Assembly (NCBI RefSeq): GCF_014696615.1
Contig: NZ_JACJQJ010000021.1
Location: 1-64,000, forward strand
Source: Nostoc linckia FACHB-104
GTDB taxonomy: Bacteria; Cyanobacteriota; Cyanobacteriia; Cyanobacteriales; Nostocaceae
Direction of reading: 5' to 3'
Length of the DNA: 64,000 nucleotides
The notes below the pieces were generated by a model. The model was not told the origin of the DNA, searched no databases, and was given only the letters and a program-made list of their open reading frames with translations. This document shows positions 1 to 9,344 of this stretch, one piece after another. Position numbers and translations under genes: made by a program. Every line of letters begins with the position of its first letter. Within the stretch, counting starts at the first letter, position 1.

Positions 1-111
1 GGGACGCAACCGTCCCCCAATCGGGGGTTTGGGGGAGAATCCCCCAATTCTTCTGGCTTCTTTAATAAGTGACAAATCAATAGCAAATGAGCTTAACCCA
101 AGCGTATTAAT
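1..111 (+). repeat. Dispersed repeat family A, copy 1 (cut by the window edge)
   Basis: G/C-run palindromic block (ggggttt, gggggaga, tccccc) followed by a tail around 'tttaataagtgacaaatc' and 'aatgagcttaac'. The same block and tail recur at 8981-9111, and the block recurs inverted at 2994-3064. Copies differ at a few bases. No ORF lies in it. It may be a non-autonomous mobile element or a REP-like sequence. Confidence 0.75.
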
Positions 112-219
112 TTATAAAGTATGTATAAGAGGTTATTTATAAAGTAAAAATAAAATTATCGTAGGATGTGTTAGGCGCTGGTTTCCAATATGATTTGTCA
201 CGAAAGAAACATTCTAGCG

Positions 220-306
220 CCTAACGCATCATCCACGCGGCGGTGCGTTACGGCTAAATTCCATTGTCTCTTTGTCCCAAATCCTTTCATAGCCGTAACA
301 CACCCT
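220..306 (+). repeat. 86-bp intergenic repeat, copy 1
   Basis: Pairs with 455-540. Both copies contain 'ctaacgca', 'gctaaatt', 'cattgtctct' and 'cccaaatcctttcatagccgtaaca'-like blocks in the same order. In copy 1 the ends are self-complementary (gtgcgttacggcta near 244 against tagccgtaacacac near 290), so it can fold into one hairpin. Confidence 0.7.
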
Positions 307-454
307 ACTTAAGATTTACTTTATAAATGGTCTCTAAGGTGCGTTGCGCTACACGAAAACTGTAGGTTGGGTAGAGCGATAGCGAAACCCAACAAGGGCG
401 CGAGAATGTTGGTTTTCGGCACTAACTGAACCGTATTGAGAACTATCCTAGTTT

Positions 455-540
455 CTAACGCACCATCGATGCAGCGGTGCCCTGCAGCTAAATTTCATTG
501 TCTCTCAGCCCCAAATCCTTTCATAGCCGTAACACGCCAC
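455..540 (+). repeat. 86-bp intergenic repeat, copy 2
   Basis: Second copy of the block at 220-306, with scattered substitutions (for example gccctgcag for gcgttacgg). The substitutions weaken the terminal complementarity, so this copy looks older or partly decayed. Confidence 0.7.
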
Positions 541-825
541 TAGTGATACAACCCTCAGCCTTCTCTTAGCTCCTGACCCTGGTGAAAAAATTCTTGCACT
601 TCAATTCTATGCATCTCAACGTCCATATAATAATTGAAGAAGTGCAACAAAAATAAACATCAACCAAAATCCCTCTGCTGCCATCTTCTCTCCAACCTAA
701 CCCAGTCAGCGCAATTCTTGTATTGCCCGGAAGAGCCTTATTTTGGCAGACACGATAAATTGGGTCTGGTTGGCATCTACGCGGTCCAATTCTAAATTTT
801 CATGAACGGGAGAACACTGTAAGCT

Positions 826-2010
826 ATGGCAAGAATAGAAACCCGCACTGAACCAATGGTGCTGAATATGGGGCCGCACCATCCCTCAATGCACGGTGTT
901 TTGCGGTTAATTGTTACCTTGGATGGCGAGGATGTCATTGATTGTGAACCAGTGATTGGCTACCTGCACCGGGGAATGGAAAAAATTGCGGAAAACCGCA
1001 CCACTATTATGTACGTCCCCTATGTGAGTCGTTGGGACTACGCAGCGGGGATGTTTAACGAAGCAGTTACCGTCAACGCCCCAGAAAAATTGGCAGGTGT
1101 CGCTGTACCCAAACGCGCCAGCTACATTCGCGTCATTATGCTGGAATTGAACCGCATTGCTAACCACTTACTGTGGTTTGGCCCATTTCTAGCTGACGTA
1201 GGCGCTCAAACTCCCTTCTTCTATCAATTCCGCGAACGGGAGATGATTTATGATTTATGGGAAGCAGCCACCGGTTATCGGATGGTAAATAACAATTATT
1301 TCCGCGTTGGTGGTGTAGCAGTTGATTTACCTTATGGTTGGGTTGATAAGTGCTTAGAATTCTGCGACTACTTTATCCCCAAAGTTGATGAATATGAAAA
1401 GTTAGTTACCAATAACCCCATCTTCCGCCGTCGGATTGAGGGAATTGGGACTATCACCCGTGAAGAAGCGATTAACTGGGGACTTTCTGGCCCTATGTTA
1501 CGTGCTTCTGGCGTGAAGTGGGACTTACGGAAAGTAGACCACTATGAATGCTACGACGATTTTGATTGGGATGTCCAATGGGAAACAGCAGGCGATTGCT
1601 TTGCCCGTTACGTGGTGCGGATGCGGGAAATGCGCGAATCTGTGAAGATTATTCGCCAAGCTATTAAAGGACTTCCTGGTGGCCCTTATGAAAACCTAGA
1701 AGCCAAGCGTTTAGCGGCTGGGAAAAAATCTGAATGGGATGCTTTTGATTATCAGTACATTGGTAAAAAGGTTTCTCCATCCTTTAAGATTCCCAAGGGT
1801 GAAATTTACGCCCGTGTTGAAAGCGGTAAAGGTGAACTGGGAATTTATATGGTAGGCGATGATAACGTGTTCCCTGCACGTTGGAAAATTCGCGCCGCCG
1901 ATTTCAACAACCTGCAAATTCTGCCTCACTTACTCCGAGGTATGAAAGTAGCAGATATTGTGGTAATTCTCGGTAGCATTGACGTAATTATGGGTTCTGT
2001 TGATCGATAA
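826..2010 (+). CDS. ndhH: NAD(P)H-quinone oxidoreductase subunit H (NDH-1, 49-kDa subunit)
   Basis: The 394-residue protein has the usual length and the family N-terminus with [13 protein letters not shown] at about residues 14-26, then a conserved YLHRGMEK motif. NdhH is the cyanobacterial counterpart of NuoD. It sits in the peripheral arm of the thylakoid NDH-1 complex close to the plastoquinone site and serves respiratory and cyclic electron flow and CO2 uptake. The ATG at 826 follows gggaga at 808-813. It stands alone here: the next gene is convergent, and a strong hairpin lies between them. No missing motif was seen. The assignment is secure. Confidence 0.97.
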   Translation: MARIETRTEPMVLNMGPHHPSMHGVLRLIVTLDGEDVIDCEPVIGYLHRGMEKIAENRTTIMYVPYVSRWDYAAGMFNEAVTVNAPEKLAGVAVPKRASYIRVIMLELNRIANHLLWFGPFLADVGAQTPFFYQFREREMIYDLWEAATGYRMVNNNYFRVGGVAVDLPYGWVDKCLEFCDYFIPKVDEYEKLVTNNPIFRRRIEGIGTITREEAINWGLSGPMLRASGVKWDLRKVDHYECYDDFDWDVQWETAGDCFARYVVRMREMRESVKIIRQAIKGLPGGPYENLEAKRLAAGKKSEWDAFDYQYIGKKVSPSFKIPKGEIYARVESGKGELGIYMVGDDNVFPARWKIRAADFNNLQILPHLLRGMKVADIVVILGSIDVIMGSVDR

Positions 2011-2090
2011 AAAAGGGCTAGAGGCTAGAGGCTAGTATTTTTTACTTCAGCCAAAGCATCAAGTACTTAACAGTTTTGAAGTTACATTTG

Positions 2091-2131
2091 CTGGGTGTAA
2101 GCATCAGAATTTCAGTGATGTTTACACCCAG
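2091..2131. terminator. Hairpin between ndhH and the convergent SUKH-like gene
   Basis: A 16-base arm at 2091-2106 (ctgggtgtaagcatca) pairs with 2116-2131 (tgatgtttacacccag), with a single wobble pair and a 9-base loop. It lies between two convergent stop codons, which suits a bidirectional terminator. The downstream T tract is weak (atttgattt), so the termination role is inferred. Confidence 0.6.
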
Positions 2132-2138
2132 ATTTGAT

Positions 2139-2933
2139 TTAATTGCTCCCCCATGAACGCTTAAGAAACTCTAAAAAATCAGCAGTAGGGGAATTAGGGC
2201 GATCGCCTCCTATCCACGACCAAGATTGTTTTTGTTTTTTCCCTGCTATATAAAAAAATGGGGAGATGGCGTAATTAGAAATGTGGAACAATATCTCCCA
2301 GTCGGAACTGACAGCGCAGAAATCGAATGCATCACTAAACCAGAGAACTTCTAAGCCATAAGCGATCGCTAAATTAACTAGCTGTGATGCTGCTTCTTTG
2401 GTTATGCCATTGTAGGCTTTGATATCTAAATGCTCGATGATCATGTGGCGGAATGCTTGCTTGTAAAGATGTCCCAGCCAAGTTTCTGACCAAAAAACTC
2501 TAGAGTTCATGCTTTCATGGAATACTCTACCCGCTATTCCCTCATGACATTCGACTAAAACCTCATCGTAATGCATCCCAAAAACCCCCACAACTAAACA
2601 TTGCGGTGGTGGACTTTTCCCTTCTTCTAAGAAATAACCATAGTACTCGTGCAAACTCTCTAGTTCAGGTGAAGCATCTCTGACAAAAGCACACCAAGGT
2701 ACGCGATCGCCCCAATTTGGTTGAGAAGTATCTACAATGAACCCAGGCGCAGCTACGCCCATTCGCAACAAAAAATCACGATAGTCTGATGGTAAACTTA
2801 GCCCTGAAACTTGATATACAAGTTCAGCAAAAGCATCAACTTGTGAAGCAGAAGCCCCGCGAATTTCTTGCGGAAAGTTCGGGCGATAAAGGCTGACTAG
2901 TTGAATAAAACCTTCAATACTAGGTTGTTGCAC
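2139..2933 (-). CDS. SMI1/KNR4 (SUKH)-like protein
   Basis: This is a 264-residue soluble protein without signal peptide or membrane segment. Near residues 30-65 it carries a SUKH-type signature: an amphipathic helix followed by LSLPSDYRDFLLRMG, like the 'lP.dyr.fl...nG' start of SMI1/KNR4 domains. Many bacterial SUKH proteins are immunity proteins against polymorphic toxins, while others are housekeeping binding proteins. No toxin gene is adjacent, so an immunity role is not supported by context. The C-terminal half is not recognised. The ATG at 2933 is the only convenient start. The family call is moderate and the function unknown. Confidence 0.6.
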   Translation of the reverse strand: MQQPSIEGFIQLVSLYRPNFPQEIRGASASQVDAFAELVYQVSGLSLPSDYRDFLLRMGVAAPGFIVDTSQPNWGDRVPWCAFVRDASPELESLHEYYGYFLEEGKSPPPQCLVVGVFGMHYDEVLVECHEGIAGRVFHESMNSRVFWSETWLGHLYKQAFRHMIIEHLDIKAYNGITKEAASQLVNLAIAYGLEVLWFSDAFDFCAVSSDWEILFHISNYAISPFFYIAGKKQKQSWSWIGGDRPNSPTADFLEFLKRSWGSN

Positions 2934-2993
2934 TTTTCAATTGGGCGTTCAGGTTGAATACTGCAAAGGTAAAGGGAATGAACAAAGCTTTAA

Positions 2994-3064
2994 GAATTGG
3001 GGGATTCTCCCCCAAACCCCCGATTGGGTGACGGTTGCGTCCCCCAAACCCCCTCCAAAATTAT
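2994..3064 (-). repeat. Dispersed repeat family A, inverted copy
   Basis: Inverted copy of the block at 1-70 and 8981-9050, including gattctccccc, ccccgattgg, ggttgcgtccccc and cccctccaaaa. It lies between two minus-strand genes and lacks the 'gtgacaaatc' tail seen in the other copies. Confidence 0.75.
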
Positions 3065-3144
3065 TCTTCTGTTTTTCTGTTGAGTAACTAGTTTTTGGTT
3101 TTGTTATCAATTAATTTTCTTAACTGAACTGTATTTACTTACAA

Positions 3145-4233
3145 TCAATCAAATTTTAAATTGGAAATTGCTTGATCGATATCCAAACTTAAATATTTAT
3201 CTAATGGTAAATACATCCAATTAAGATAAATTTGTGGGTCTGAATTGGTCTTTTGAAAGCCTAATGATGATACTAGTTGCTCATCAGTGGGATGGATAAC
3301 TAAACAATATATATCGCATAGCTCAGGAAAATCAGCTTGCATCCGCACAAATGTTTGTTGCACATCTTTTAAAAATTCGCTGACATTATTGAGCTGTTTG
3401 TATGGGACATCGATTTGCCAGCTACGAACAAAAATCGAAGTACAATTGCGATCGCCTGGAGTTGCAACTTGAAATGGGTCAGTGTCCCAAGTTGCACTCA
3501 GGTGCAGGCTTTGGCGTGGCGGAAGAAAGAAGTTTGCTTCTGATTCAGGTGCTACAGGATACATGACATAAAACCCTACAGCATCTTGGGTATCACTGCG
3601 GCGTAGTACCCGCATTCCGGTAGGATATTGTTCTGCCCAACCCCGAATAATTCTAGCTATTCTATGGGGAAGCGCTGTAGCTTTTTTATTCATCCAATTG
3701 TAGTTACGGGCAAGAAACGTAGCCACAGGGATAGCATCCGTTCGGGGATTGAAATAATCTGGTATAAGTTGTATCTCAGCTTTGTCTAAGGTAGAGTCTT
3801 GCTGATTACTAATCAAAGACCGAATCCGAATACAAGTAGTACTACCATCAAAATCTTTTTCAATCAGCCCTAAAGCCACCAGCTTATCAAGCATCATACC
3901 CGCAGAGCGATCGCTCCCTCGCTCTTGTTCGCCATAAAACACTTCTTGGGCTTCGCGATGGGTACAAGGAATAAACCCAGTTGGTAAATCTAGTTCTGTT
4001 AAAGGTTGCTGTAAATGCCGACCTGATTCTTGCTGTTGTTTAATTAGCAAATAAGCCCACAGCTTGACGAAATATTCTGCACGACGGCGTGTAATCCCAA
4101 TCCGCCCCTGCAATAGAGTAACGTACTTACGCTGTTGCTCAATTGGAAACCATTGATCAATAGTATGTGGTTGCATATAACTAGACTCCTGACTTTTCCC
4201 AGCTTGTACAGCAGCAAAGCAGTTAAAATTCAT
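3145..4233 (-). CDS. Unrecognised protein, possible winged-helix N-half and GNAT-like C-half
   Basis: The protein has 362 residues and I do not recognise it as a named family. Residues about 30-140 are helical and basic, with a turn LDKLVALGLIEKDFDGSTTCIRI that reads like a winged-helix wing, as in replication-initiator-like or regulatory domains. The C-terminal 90 residues contain a long helix, then DIYCLVIHPTDEQLVSSLGF, which resembles the end of an acetyltransferase fold (the LGF turn). Both readings are tentative. An alternative start is Met20 at 4176. It is flanked by repeat A on one side and a long gene-free stretch on the other, so there is no operon context. Confidence 0.5.
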   Translation of the reverse strand: MNFNCFAAVQAGKSQESSYMQPHTIDQWFPIEQQRKYVTLLQGRIGITRRRAEYFVKLWAYLLIKQQQESGRHLQQPLTELDLPTGFIPCTHREAQEVFYGEQERGSDRSAGMMLDKLVALGLIEKDFDGSTTCIRIRSLISNQQDSTLDKAEIQLIPDYFNPRTDAIPVATFLARNYNWMNKKATALPHRIARIIRGWAEQYPTGMRVLRRSDTQDAVGFYVMYPVAPESEANFFLPPRQSLHLSATWDTDPFQVATPGDRNCTSIFVRSWQIDVPYKQLNNVSEFLKDVQQTFVRMQADFPELCDIYCLVIHPTDEQLVSSLGFQKTNSDPQIYLNWMYLPLDKYLSLDIDQAISNLKFD

Positions 4234-4666
4234 TAGTCTCCATCAGACTTATTTATATAGCCGGGTCGCCAGACTAGTAGCCGCCTCGAGGGTAGCAACT
4301 GGCGTGCGAATTATCTTCGCCAGAGTGTACGTCAGTCAAAATTGTTTTGCACTAACTGCTACTGCTGCACTAATCAACTTAATAAAAACTTCACCTTGCT
4401 TCAGCTAAATTACGCAAACTTCATCCCACAGGTTTTTAGTTCAGCAGCATTGTCTAGCTTACAACTTACTCATTGTAGGGACAGAAGCTCAAACCGCACA
4501 ATTTACTACAACACCTATTAAAGAAGGCTGAAGTCTCAAGTATAGGGGCTTCCGAGTCAAAGAGATTCCCTTTTTGTTCACTGTTGACTGTTGGCTATTA
4601 ACAGTTAACGCTCAACAGTCAACAACTTTAAGTTGACTTTCGTGCTGAGTTTTGAGGAGATTGACA
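4234..4666. other. Gene-free stretch with an inverted repeat
   Basis: About 430 bases between two divergent genes. The only structure seen is an inverted repeat at 4583-4623: gttgactgttg at 4583-4593 pairs perfectly with caacagtcaac at 4613-4623. It lies about 45 bases before the regulator start at 4667. Similar 'ttgactgtt' repeats occur at 25425-25472, so this is probably a dispersed repeat rather than a dedicated operator. Confidence 0.5.
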
Positions 4667-5320
4667 ATGTTTTTTCCCTATGAAGAAACTAACTTTAATT
4701 TTACATCTATCTCAGGACATAATTTTTTTAAAAAACTGATAAAAGATGAAAATTTAGAGTCTGTTTCTAAAATTGATTTACTACAAGCGATGGTTGAAAG
4801 CTTTGTTGATGGCATTTTAATCGCCACAACTGAAGGTAAGTTAGTTCATGCTAATGAGTATGCACGTTCAATTTGTCGCCAATTAGCCCTAAAAGAAACT
4901 GTAGGTCATCCCATCCCCGAGGAAATATGGCGGATTTGCCAATCTTTAATTGATAGTCAAGAGTTCTTTCCAGGGGAAAAGATAATTATCGAATCAGAAA
5001 TTGAACCCACTCCTGAAATTAAATTACGGTTGCGGGCTAGATGGTTAGAATTATGTGTAAATAAACACAATTTTTTATTAGTGACTTTAGAAGATTGCAA
5101 TCAGTATAACCAGAGTGTTGCGATCGCAGATGCTAAAAAATATAAGTTAACAGACCGTGAGGCACAAGTTTGGCTCTTACGTCGTGCGAACCTTTCTTAT
5201 AAAGAAATTGCCAATCAGCTATACATTACAATCAATACAGTCAAAAAGCACCTAAAAAATATTCATGCTAAACAGCAAGATATTTTGTGGACAAGCTCCT
5301 ATGAAAGAATTCAAACTTAA
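4667..5320 (+). CDS. PAS-like/LuxR-type helix-turn-helix regulator
   Basis: The 217-residue protein has two parts. Residues about 35-140 look like a PAS fold (MVESFVDGILIATTEGKLVHANEYARSICRQ), and residues about 150-205 are a GerE/LuxR helix-turn-helix (KLTDREAQVWLLRR, then YKEIANQLYITINTVKKHLKNI). It is probably a transcription factor with a sensory N-terminus and no phosphoacceptor receiver domain. The start is placed at ATG 4667 because gaggaga at 4654-4660 sits just upstream; a longer reading from TTG 4652 would put that motif inside the gene. The ligand and target genes are unknown. Confidence 0.75.
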   Translation: MFFPYEETNFNFTSISGHNFFKKLIKDENLESVSKIDLLQAMVESFVDGILIATTEGKLVHANEYARSICRQLALKETVGHPIPEEIWRICQSLIDSQEFFPGEKIIIESEIEPTPEIKLRLRARWLELCVNKHNFLLVTLEDCNQYNQSVAIADAKKYKLTDREAQVWLLRRANLSYKEIANQLYITINTVKKHLKNIHAKQQDILWTSSYERIQT

Positions 5321-5362
5321 GAGTATTTTTACAGAATATTAAACTAAGTTGGATTCACATCT

Positions 5363-7588
5363 TTATTGCGGCGTAGTTACTGGCGGTTGGTTCACTGGTG
5401 CTGCTGGTGCTGTGTCCTCACATAGATTAGTTTCGCCTGGTTGTAACACAGTGGCGCTATTTTGGAGTTTGGAGAGTTCAATGCGTAAGGTTTTCTTGGG
5501 TGGTTGTGATGCAGTCGCGTCTTTTGGGGGAGGGGTTGTGTCCGGATTAGGACATTCTTGGAGAGTCACCAAAGAGTCTTTATTAGCAGAATTAGGAATT
5601 GGTTTTTGATCAATAACTTGAAAATAAGTCCCATTGGGAAACTTTTGTTTACTATTGGCTATTTCACGAGTGGTTTCGATTACCCATCCTTGTGAAAGGT
5701 TATTAAGGGTGCGCTCTACTGATGATGGTTCTGGAGTAGGCTGCACAGTAGTATCGGGATTAGATGCAACTGGCTGAGTAATTAATGGCGATCGCAATCG
5801 CATCAAGAAGTAGCCAAATAGACTTGATGATGTAACTAATATTAACGGCACAATCCACTGTAGAGGTAGTTGAAGAATTTTGGTTCGTGGTTTGTCTGGA
5901 ATTATTCTCGTTTTCGGATTGTGGTGTCCTATAATTGCACTTTGAGCAGTATGAGAACTAGTAATAAATTCTTCAATATAAGCTTGTTTTGCCTCTTTTT
6001 GTCGTACAACTTGTTCTTCAATTCGTGCGACTTCCTCGTTGCTCAGTTCCAAAACGTTTTGAAATCTTCTTAAATCCTCCCGTGCTTCTTCCCTGAGCGG
6101 ATACTCATGCTGAATTTCTTGATTAAATACTTGCTCATACTGCTGCAATTTTTGCTGATGTGCTTCTATTTCAGCATTAATTCGGGTTTCAATTGGAGCA
6201 ATATCTGTATCATTTAGACCTAAGTTTTGCTGTTCCTGTCGGAGTTCGTTACGCTGCATAGCAGTCAATGGGTATTGTTGCTGCGTTGCTTTTGTAAATA
6301 CTTGCTCATATTGCTGCAACTTTTGTCGATATGCTTCTACCTCAGCAGCAACGCTCCTTGCTATTTTGGCTAAATCTTCATTGGTGAGTTGCCATTGTTG
6401 CTGAATCTGTTGCAATTTATTACGAGTGGTTTGACTTAGAGGATACTCCTTTCGCATTGCTTCAGTCAGTACCTGCTCGTATTGTTGCAAGTGTTGCTTG
6501 TAAGTTGCAATTTGTGCCTTAATCTTAGACTCAATCAGCATTGTATCTTCATTCCTCAGCCCCAAAATTTGCTGAAGATTTTGCCTGAGTTCATTTAATT
6601 CTTCTTCACTAGGAACTACTTCTTGCTGAAGTGCATTGGTAAAAGTCAGCTGATATTGCTGTAGCTTTTCTTGAAATTCCTGACGAGCCACTGCTAAAGT
6701 TTCATCTTCAATTGCAGCAGCTTCCATCTCAGAAAGCCCTAAGCGAATTCTTAGTACATCTAGAGTTTGGCGACCAATAAAAGAAATTTCGCCCCGTTTC
6801 ATATATCGCGCTACCTCTTTGCGATATCTCTTTATGGGATCACCTGGAGGAACTTTTGTCAGCCGAATCTTAAAGCCTTCTCTAATTGCGTAAATCTCAG
6901 GCTTCATTGCAGGCTGTATTTCTCTGACTTTGGTACTGGCGTATTCGTGCAACTCGTCTATAGAGATCACTCCATCATCATCTAAGTCTGCAACCCCAGT
7001 GGTAATTCCTTCAATTAAGTAACGTGTATAAATTGAGAGGTCTGACCCTTCTTGCTCAAAAGAATATTGTGTTGAACTAGATGAAGTAAGAACAGCTCGT
7101 CCTTCTCCTCCTAACTGCTCACGAATATTGACAGTCCCATCATCCTTTGCTGATAGACCCTCAGCAAAAGCGCCACTAAAACAACTATCAAGAATTACTA
7201 CTTGTCGCTTAGAACGGCTACGGCTCATGCTGTCATGCACAAAACTGGCTGCAACTGCGGATGAGCGAATCAAATCTCCTTTTGGATTTTTGCGAGTCGA
7301 GCGTGTTGCTAGGTAAAGTCTGCCAGTATCATCTTTAATACCATGACCTGAAAAGAATAACAGTAAAAGGTCATCCCTCTGACGACTTGTAAACAGATTC
7401 TCAATGGCTTCTTCCATCTCCTGACGTTGAGGATTTTTAAGCACCTCAATATCTGCTGTAGCGAAGCCACCAATTTCTGGGTGTACTAGCACTTGCTGTA
7501 TTGCATCAACATCTTTCACCGCAGCTGGTAATGGATTTAACCCAGGTTCGTATTCACTAACCCCAATTAGCAATGCTACCTTAACCAT
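5363..7588 (-). CDS. Membrane-anchored caspase-family protein (C14/metacaspase-like) with EF-hand loop
   Basis: The 741-residue protein begins with a caspase-like domain. The catalytic dyad is visible as His82 in FFSGHG and Cys136 in ILDSCFSGAF. A canonical EF-hand loop follows at residues 201-212 (D-x-D-x-D-G-x-I-x-x-x-E), suggesting Ca2+ control. Residues about 260-560 hold roughly four helical repeats of 60-65 residues, each with an 'KLQQYEQVF...YPL...R..L' core. One membrane segment (about 575-595) and an extra-membrane tail of about 145 residues rich in Pro, Thr and Asn complete it. Cyanobacterial caspase homologs are linked to stress and cell death, but the substrate here is unknown. 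It is convergent with the LuxR-type gene 42 bases away. Confidence 0.85.
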   Translation of the reverse strand: MVKVALLIGVSEYEPGLNPLPAAVKDVDAIQQVLVHPEIGGFATADIEVLKNPQRQEMEEAIENLFTSRQRDDLLLLFFSGHGIKDDTGRLYLATRSTRKNPKGDLIRSSAVAASFVHDSMSRSRSKRQVVILDSCFSGAFAEGLSAKDDGTVNIREQLGGEGRAVLTSSSSTQYSFEQEGSDLSIYTRYLIEGITTGVADLDDDGVISIDELHEYASTKVREIQPAMKPEIYAIREGFKIRLTKVPPGDPIKRYRKEVARYMKRGEISFIGRQTLDVLRIRLGLSEMEAAAIEDETLAVARQEFQEKLQQYQLTFTNALQQEVVPSEEELNELRQNLQQILGLRNEDTMLIESKIKAQIATYKQHLQQYEQVLTEAMRKEYPLSQTTRNKLQQIQQQWQLTNEDLAKIARSVAAEVEAYRQKLQQYEQVFTKATQQQYPLTAMQRNELRQEQQNLGLNDTDIAPIETRINAEIEAHQQKLQQYEQVFNQEIQHEYPLREEAREDLRRFQNVLELSNEEVARIEEQVVRQKEAKQAYIEEFITSSHTAQSAIIGHHNPKTRIIPDKPRTKILQLPLQWIVPLILVTSSSLFGYFLMRLRSPLITQPVASNPDTTVQPTPEPSSVERTLNNLSQGWVIETTREIANSKQKFPNGTYFQVIDQKPIPNSANKDSLVTLQECPNPDTTPPPKDATASQPPKKTLRIELSKLQNSATVLQPGETNLCEDTAPAAPVNQPPVTTPQ

Positions 7589-7880
7589 CTGTGATTTTTT
7601 ATCCTGTTACAAATTTCTATGGGGCTTCAATTGGTGTTTTCATCTTTTGACGGTTGCAGTTTCTCTTCATCTAAAATCAGTATCTTTAAGAGTGATGGTA
7701 ATTGGGTCATTGGATGTAATAGACATTTTAGACTCCTGATTGTGGTTAATACTTAACTTATCATGAGTACCTTATACAATTGAGCTAGTTATGATTCCGG
7801 CTTAACTGTAGTAATAAAATGTTACGGACTATAAAGCCGGGGTTAGTAGGCTTTATAGATACAGGCGCACTTTTGCTTTA

Positions 7881-8888
7881 ATGGTAGCGGTGTCAGCGCT
7901 TTCTTTTGTTAACCTTATGGCAATAAATAATTCTTGTGTTGTCACCTATAGCCCAGCTTATACAATTGTCCCTACTTACGAATGCTTTAATCGCTGTACA
8001 TACTGTAACTTTCGTACCGACCCAGGTAAAAGTCCTTGGATGACTTTAGCAGCAGCCGAAAATATTCTTCAACAGCTGCAAAACCAAAATGTTTGTGAAA
8101 TTTTGATTCTTAGTGGTGAAGTACATCCTCATTCACCACAGCGTCAAGAATGGTTGCAAAGGATTTATGATTTGTGCAATCTAGCATTAGGAATGGGATT
8201 TTTACCTCACACTAATGCTGGCCCATTGAGCTTTGCAGAAATGCAAAAGCTGAAGACTGTTAATGTTTCAATGGGGTTAATGTTAGAACAATTAACTCCA
8301 AGATTATTAAATACAGTCCACAAACACGCGCCCAGCAAATTACCCCAAGTGCGGCTACAGCAATTAGAATGGGCAGGGGAATTAAAAATACCATTTACCA
8401 CAGGATTATTGTTAGGAATTGGGGAAACAACTGCCGATTGCTGGGAGACTTTAGCTGCCATATCTCAAATTCATCAGCGTTATCATCACATTCAAGAAGT
8501 GATTTTACAACCCCACAGCCCAGGACATCAGCAAAGCTTTGATGCGCCACCTTTTGACCCCCATGAATTACCACAAGTAATTGCTCAAGCACGGCAGATT
8601 TTACCGCCAGAGATTACAATTCAAATTCCACCAAATTTAGTTAAAGATGAACAGTGGCTACTTGCTTGTGTAGAAGCTGGGGCGAGAGATTTAGGGGGAA
8701 TTGGGCCCAAAGACGAAGTGAATCCCGATTATCCCCATGTTCAACAGCAGACCTTAAGAGAGATTTTACAACCTGCAGGGTGGGAGTTAGTGCCACGATT
8801 GCCGATTTATCCGCAGTTTGATCATTGGTTGTCGGAAAACTTGCAAAATGCGGTGAAGCGATCGCGCTTATTTGTAACCTCATTGTAG
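7881..8888 (+). CDS. cofG: 7,8-didemethyl-8-hydroxy-5-deazariboflavin synthase subunit CofG
   Basis: This 335-residue radical SAM protein carries the cluster motif ECFNRCTYCNF (Cx3Cx2C) near residues 35-45, preceded by VTYSPAYTIVPTYE, which is typical of CofG. CofG works with CofH to make FO (the F420 chromophore precursor, also used by some photolyases) from a tyrosine-derived intermediate and a ribityl-uracil. The later motifs GLLLGIGET and LGGIGPKDEVNPD fit the family. Met13 at 7917 is an equally possible start, and neither start has a clear ribosome binding site. No cofH or other F420 gene is nearby. Confidence 0.9.
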   Translation: MVAVSALSFVNLMAINNSCVVTYSPAYTIVPTYECFNRCTYCNFRTDPGKSPWMTLAAAENILQQLQNQNVCEILILSGEVHPHSPQRQEWLQRIYDLCNLALGMGFLPHTNAGPLSFAEMQKLKTVNVSMGLMLEQLTPRLLNTVHKHAPSKLPQVRLQQLEWAGELKIPFTTGLLLGIGETTADCWETLAAISQIHQRYHHIQEVILQPHSPGHQQSFDAPPFDPHELPQVIAQARQILPPEITIQIPPNLVKDEQWLLACVEAGARDLGGIGPKDEVNPDYPHVQQQTLREILQPAGWELVPRLPIYPQFDHWLSENLQNAVKRSRLFVTSL

Positions 8889-8980
8889 TATTAGCACTAA
8901 TATTTGATTTTTAAAATTAACATAGGATGCCTTAGCGATAGCGTAATCCATCATTAACGCTCAACAAAAAAACCGAACAA

Positions 8981-9111
8981 TAATTTTGGAGGGGGTTTGG
9001 GGGACGCAACCGTCACCCAATCGGGGGTTTGGGGGAGAATCCCCCAATTCTGCTGGCTTCTTTAATAAGTGACAAATCCATCCCTAATGAGCTTAACTGA
9101 ACCTTATTGGT
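8981..9111 (+). repeat. Dispersed repeat family A, copy 3
   Basis: Nearly identical to 1-111 across both the G/C-run block and the 'tttaataagtgacaaatc...aatgagcttaac' tail, and more complete at its left end (taattttggaggggg). It lies directly before the 21-bp tandem array. Confidence 0.8.
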
Positions 9112-9134
9112 CTAAGGGTAAGCAAAACATCTCA

Positions 9135-9344
9135 ATTACTGTATTTGCGATCGCACTTGCTGTATTTGAGATCCCAATTACTGTATTTGACCACTAAATT
9201 ACACTATTTGAGAATTCAATTACTGTATTTGAGAGCCCATTTACTGTATTTGAGATCCCAATTACTGTATTTGACCACTAAATTACTCTATTTAAGAACC
9301 CAATTACTGTATTTGACCACTAAATTACTATATTTGCGAACTCA
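9135..9344 (+). repeat. 21-bp tandem repeat array, ten units
   Basis: Ten consecutive 21-base units start at 9135, 9156, 9177, 9198, 9219, 9240, 9261, 9282, 9303 and 9324. Each has a core close to attactgtatttga followed by a variable end of two main types, gatccca-like and ccactaa. The two end types partly alternate. A unit length divisible by three leaves an open frame of seven-residue leucine/tyrosine repeats on the plus strand, but nothing else supports translation. Confidence 0.9.

Larger units (their letters stand above)
112..825. other. Repeat-rich intergenic region upstream of ndhH
   Basis: No gene is supported here. It holds two copies of an 86-bp repeat (220-306 and 455-540), a stretch at 362-393 of the 'ggttgggtagagcgatagcgaaacccaac' type familiar from cyanobacterial intergenic DNA, and a long imperfect hairpin at about 593-649 with arms around ttgcacttc and gaagtgcaa. 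The ndhH ribosome binding site (gggaga, 808-813) closes the region. Confidence 0.6.

Noticed and set aside
2139-2933. Immunity protein of a toxin system
   Set aside because: SUKH-like fold fits, but no toxin or secretion-linked gene is adjacent.
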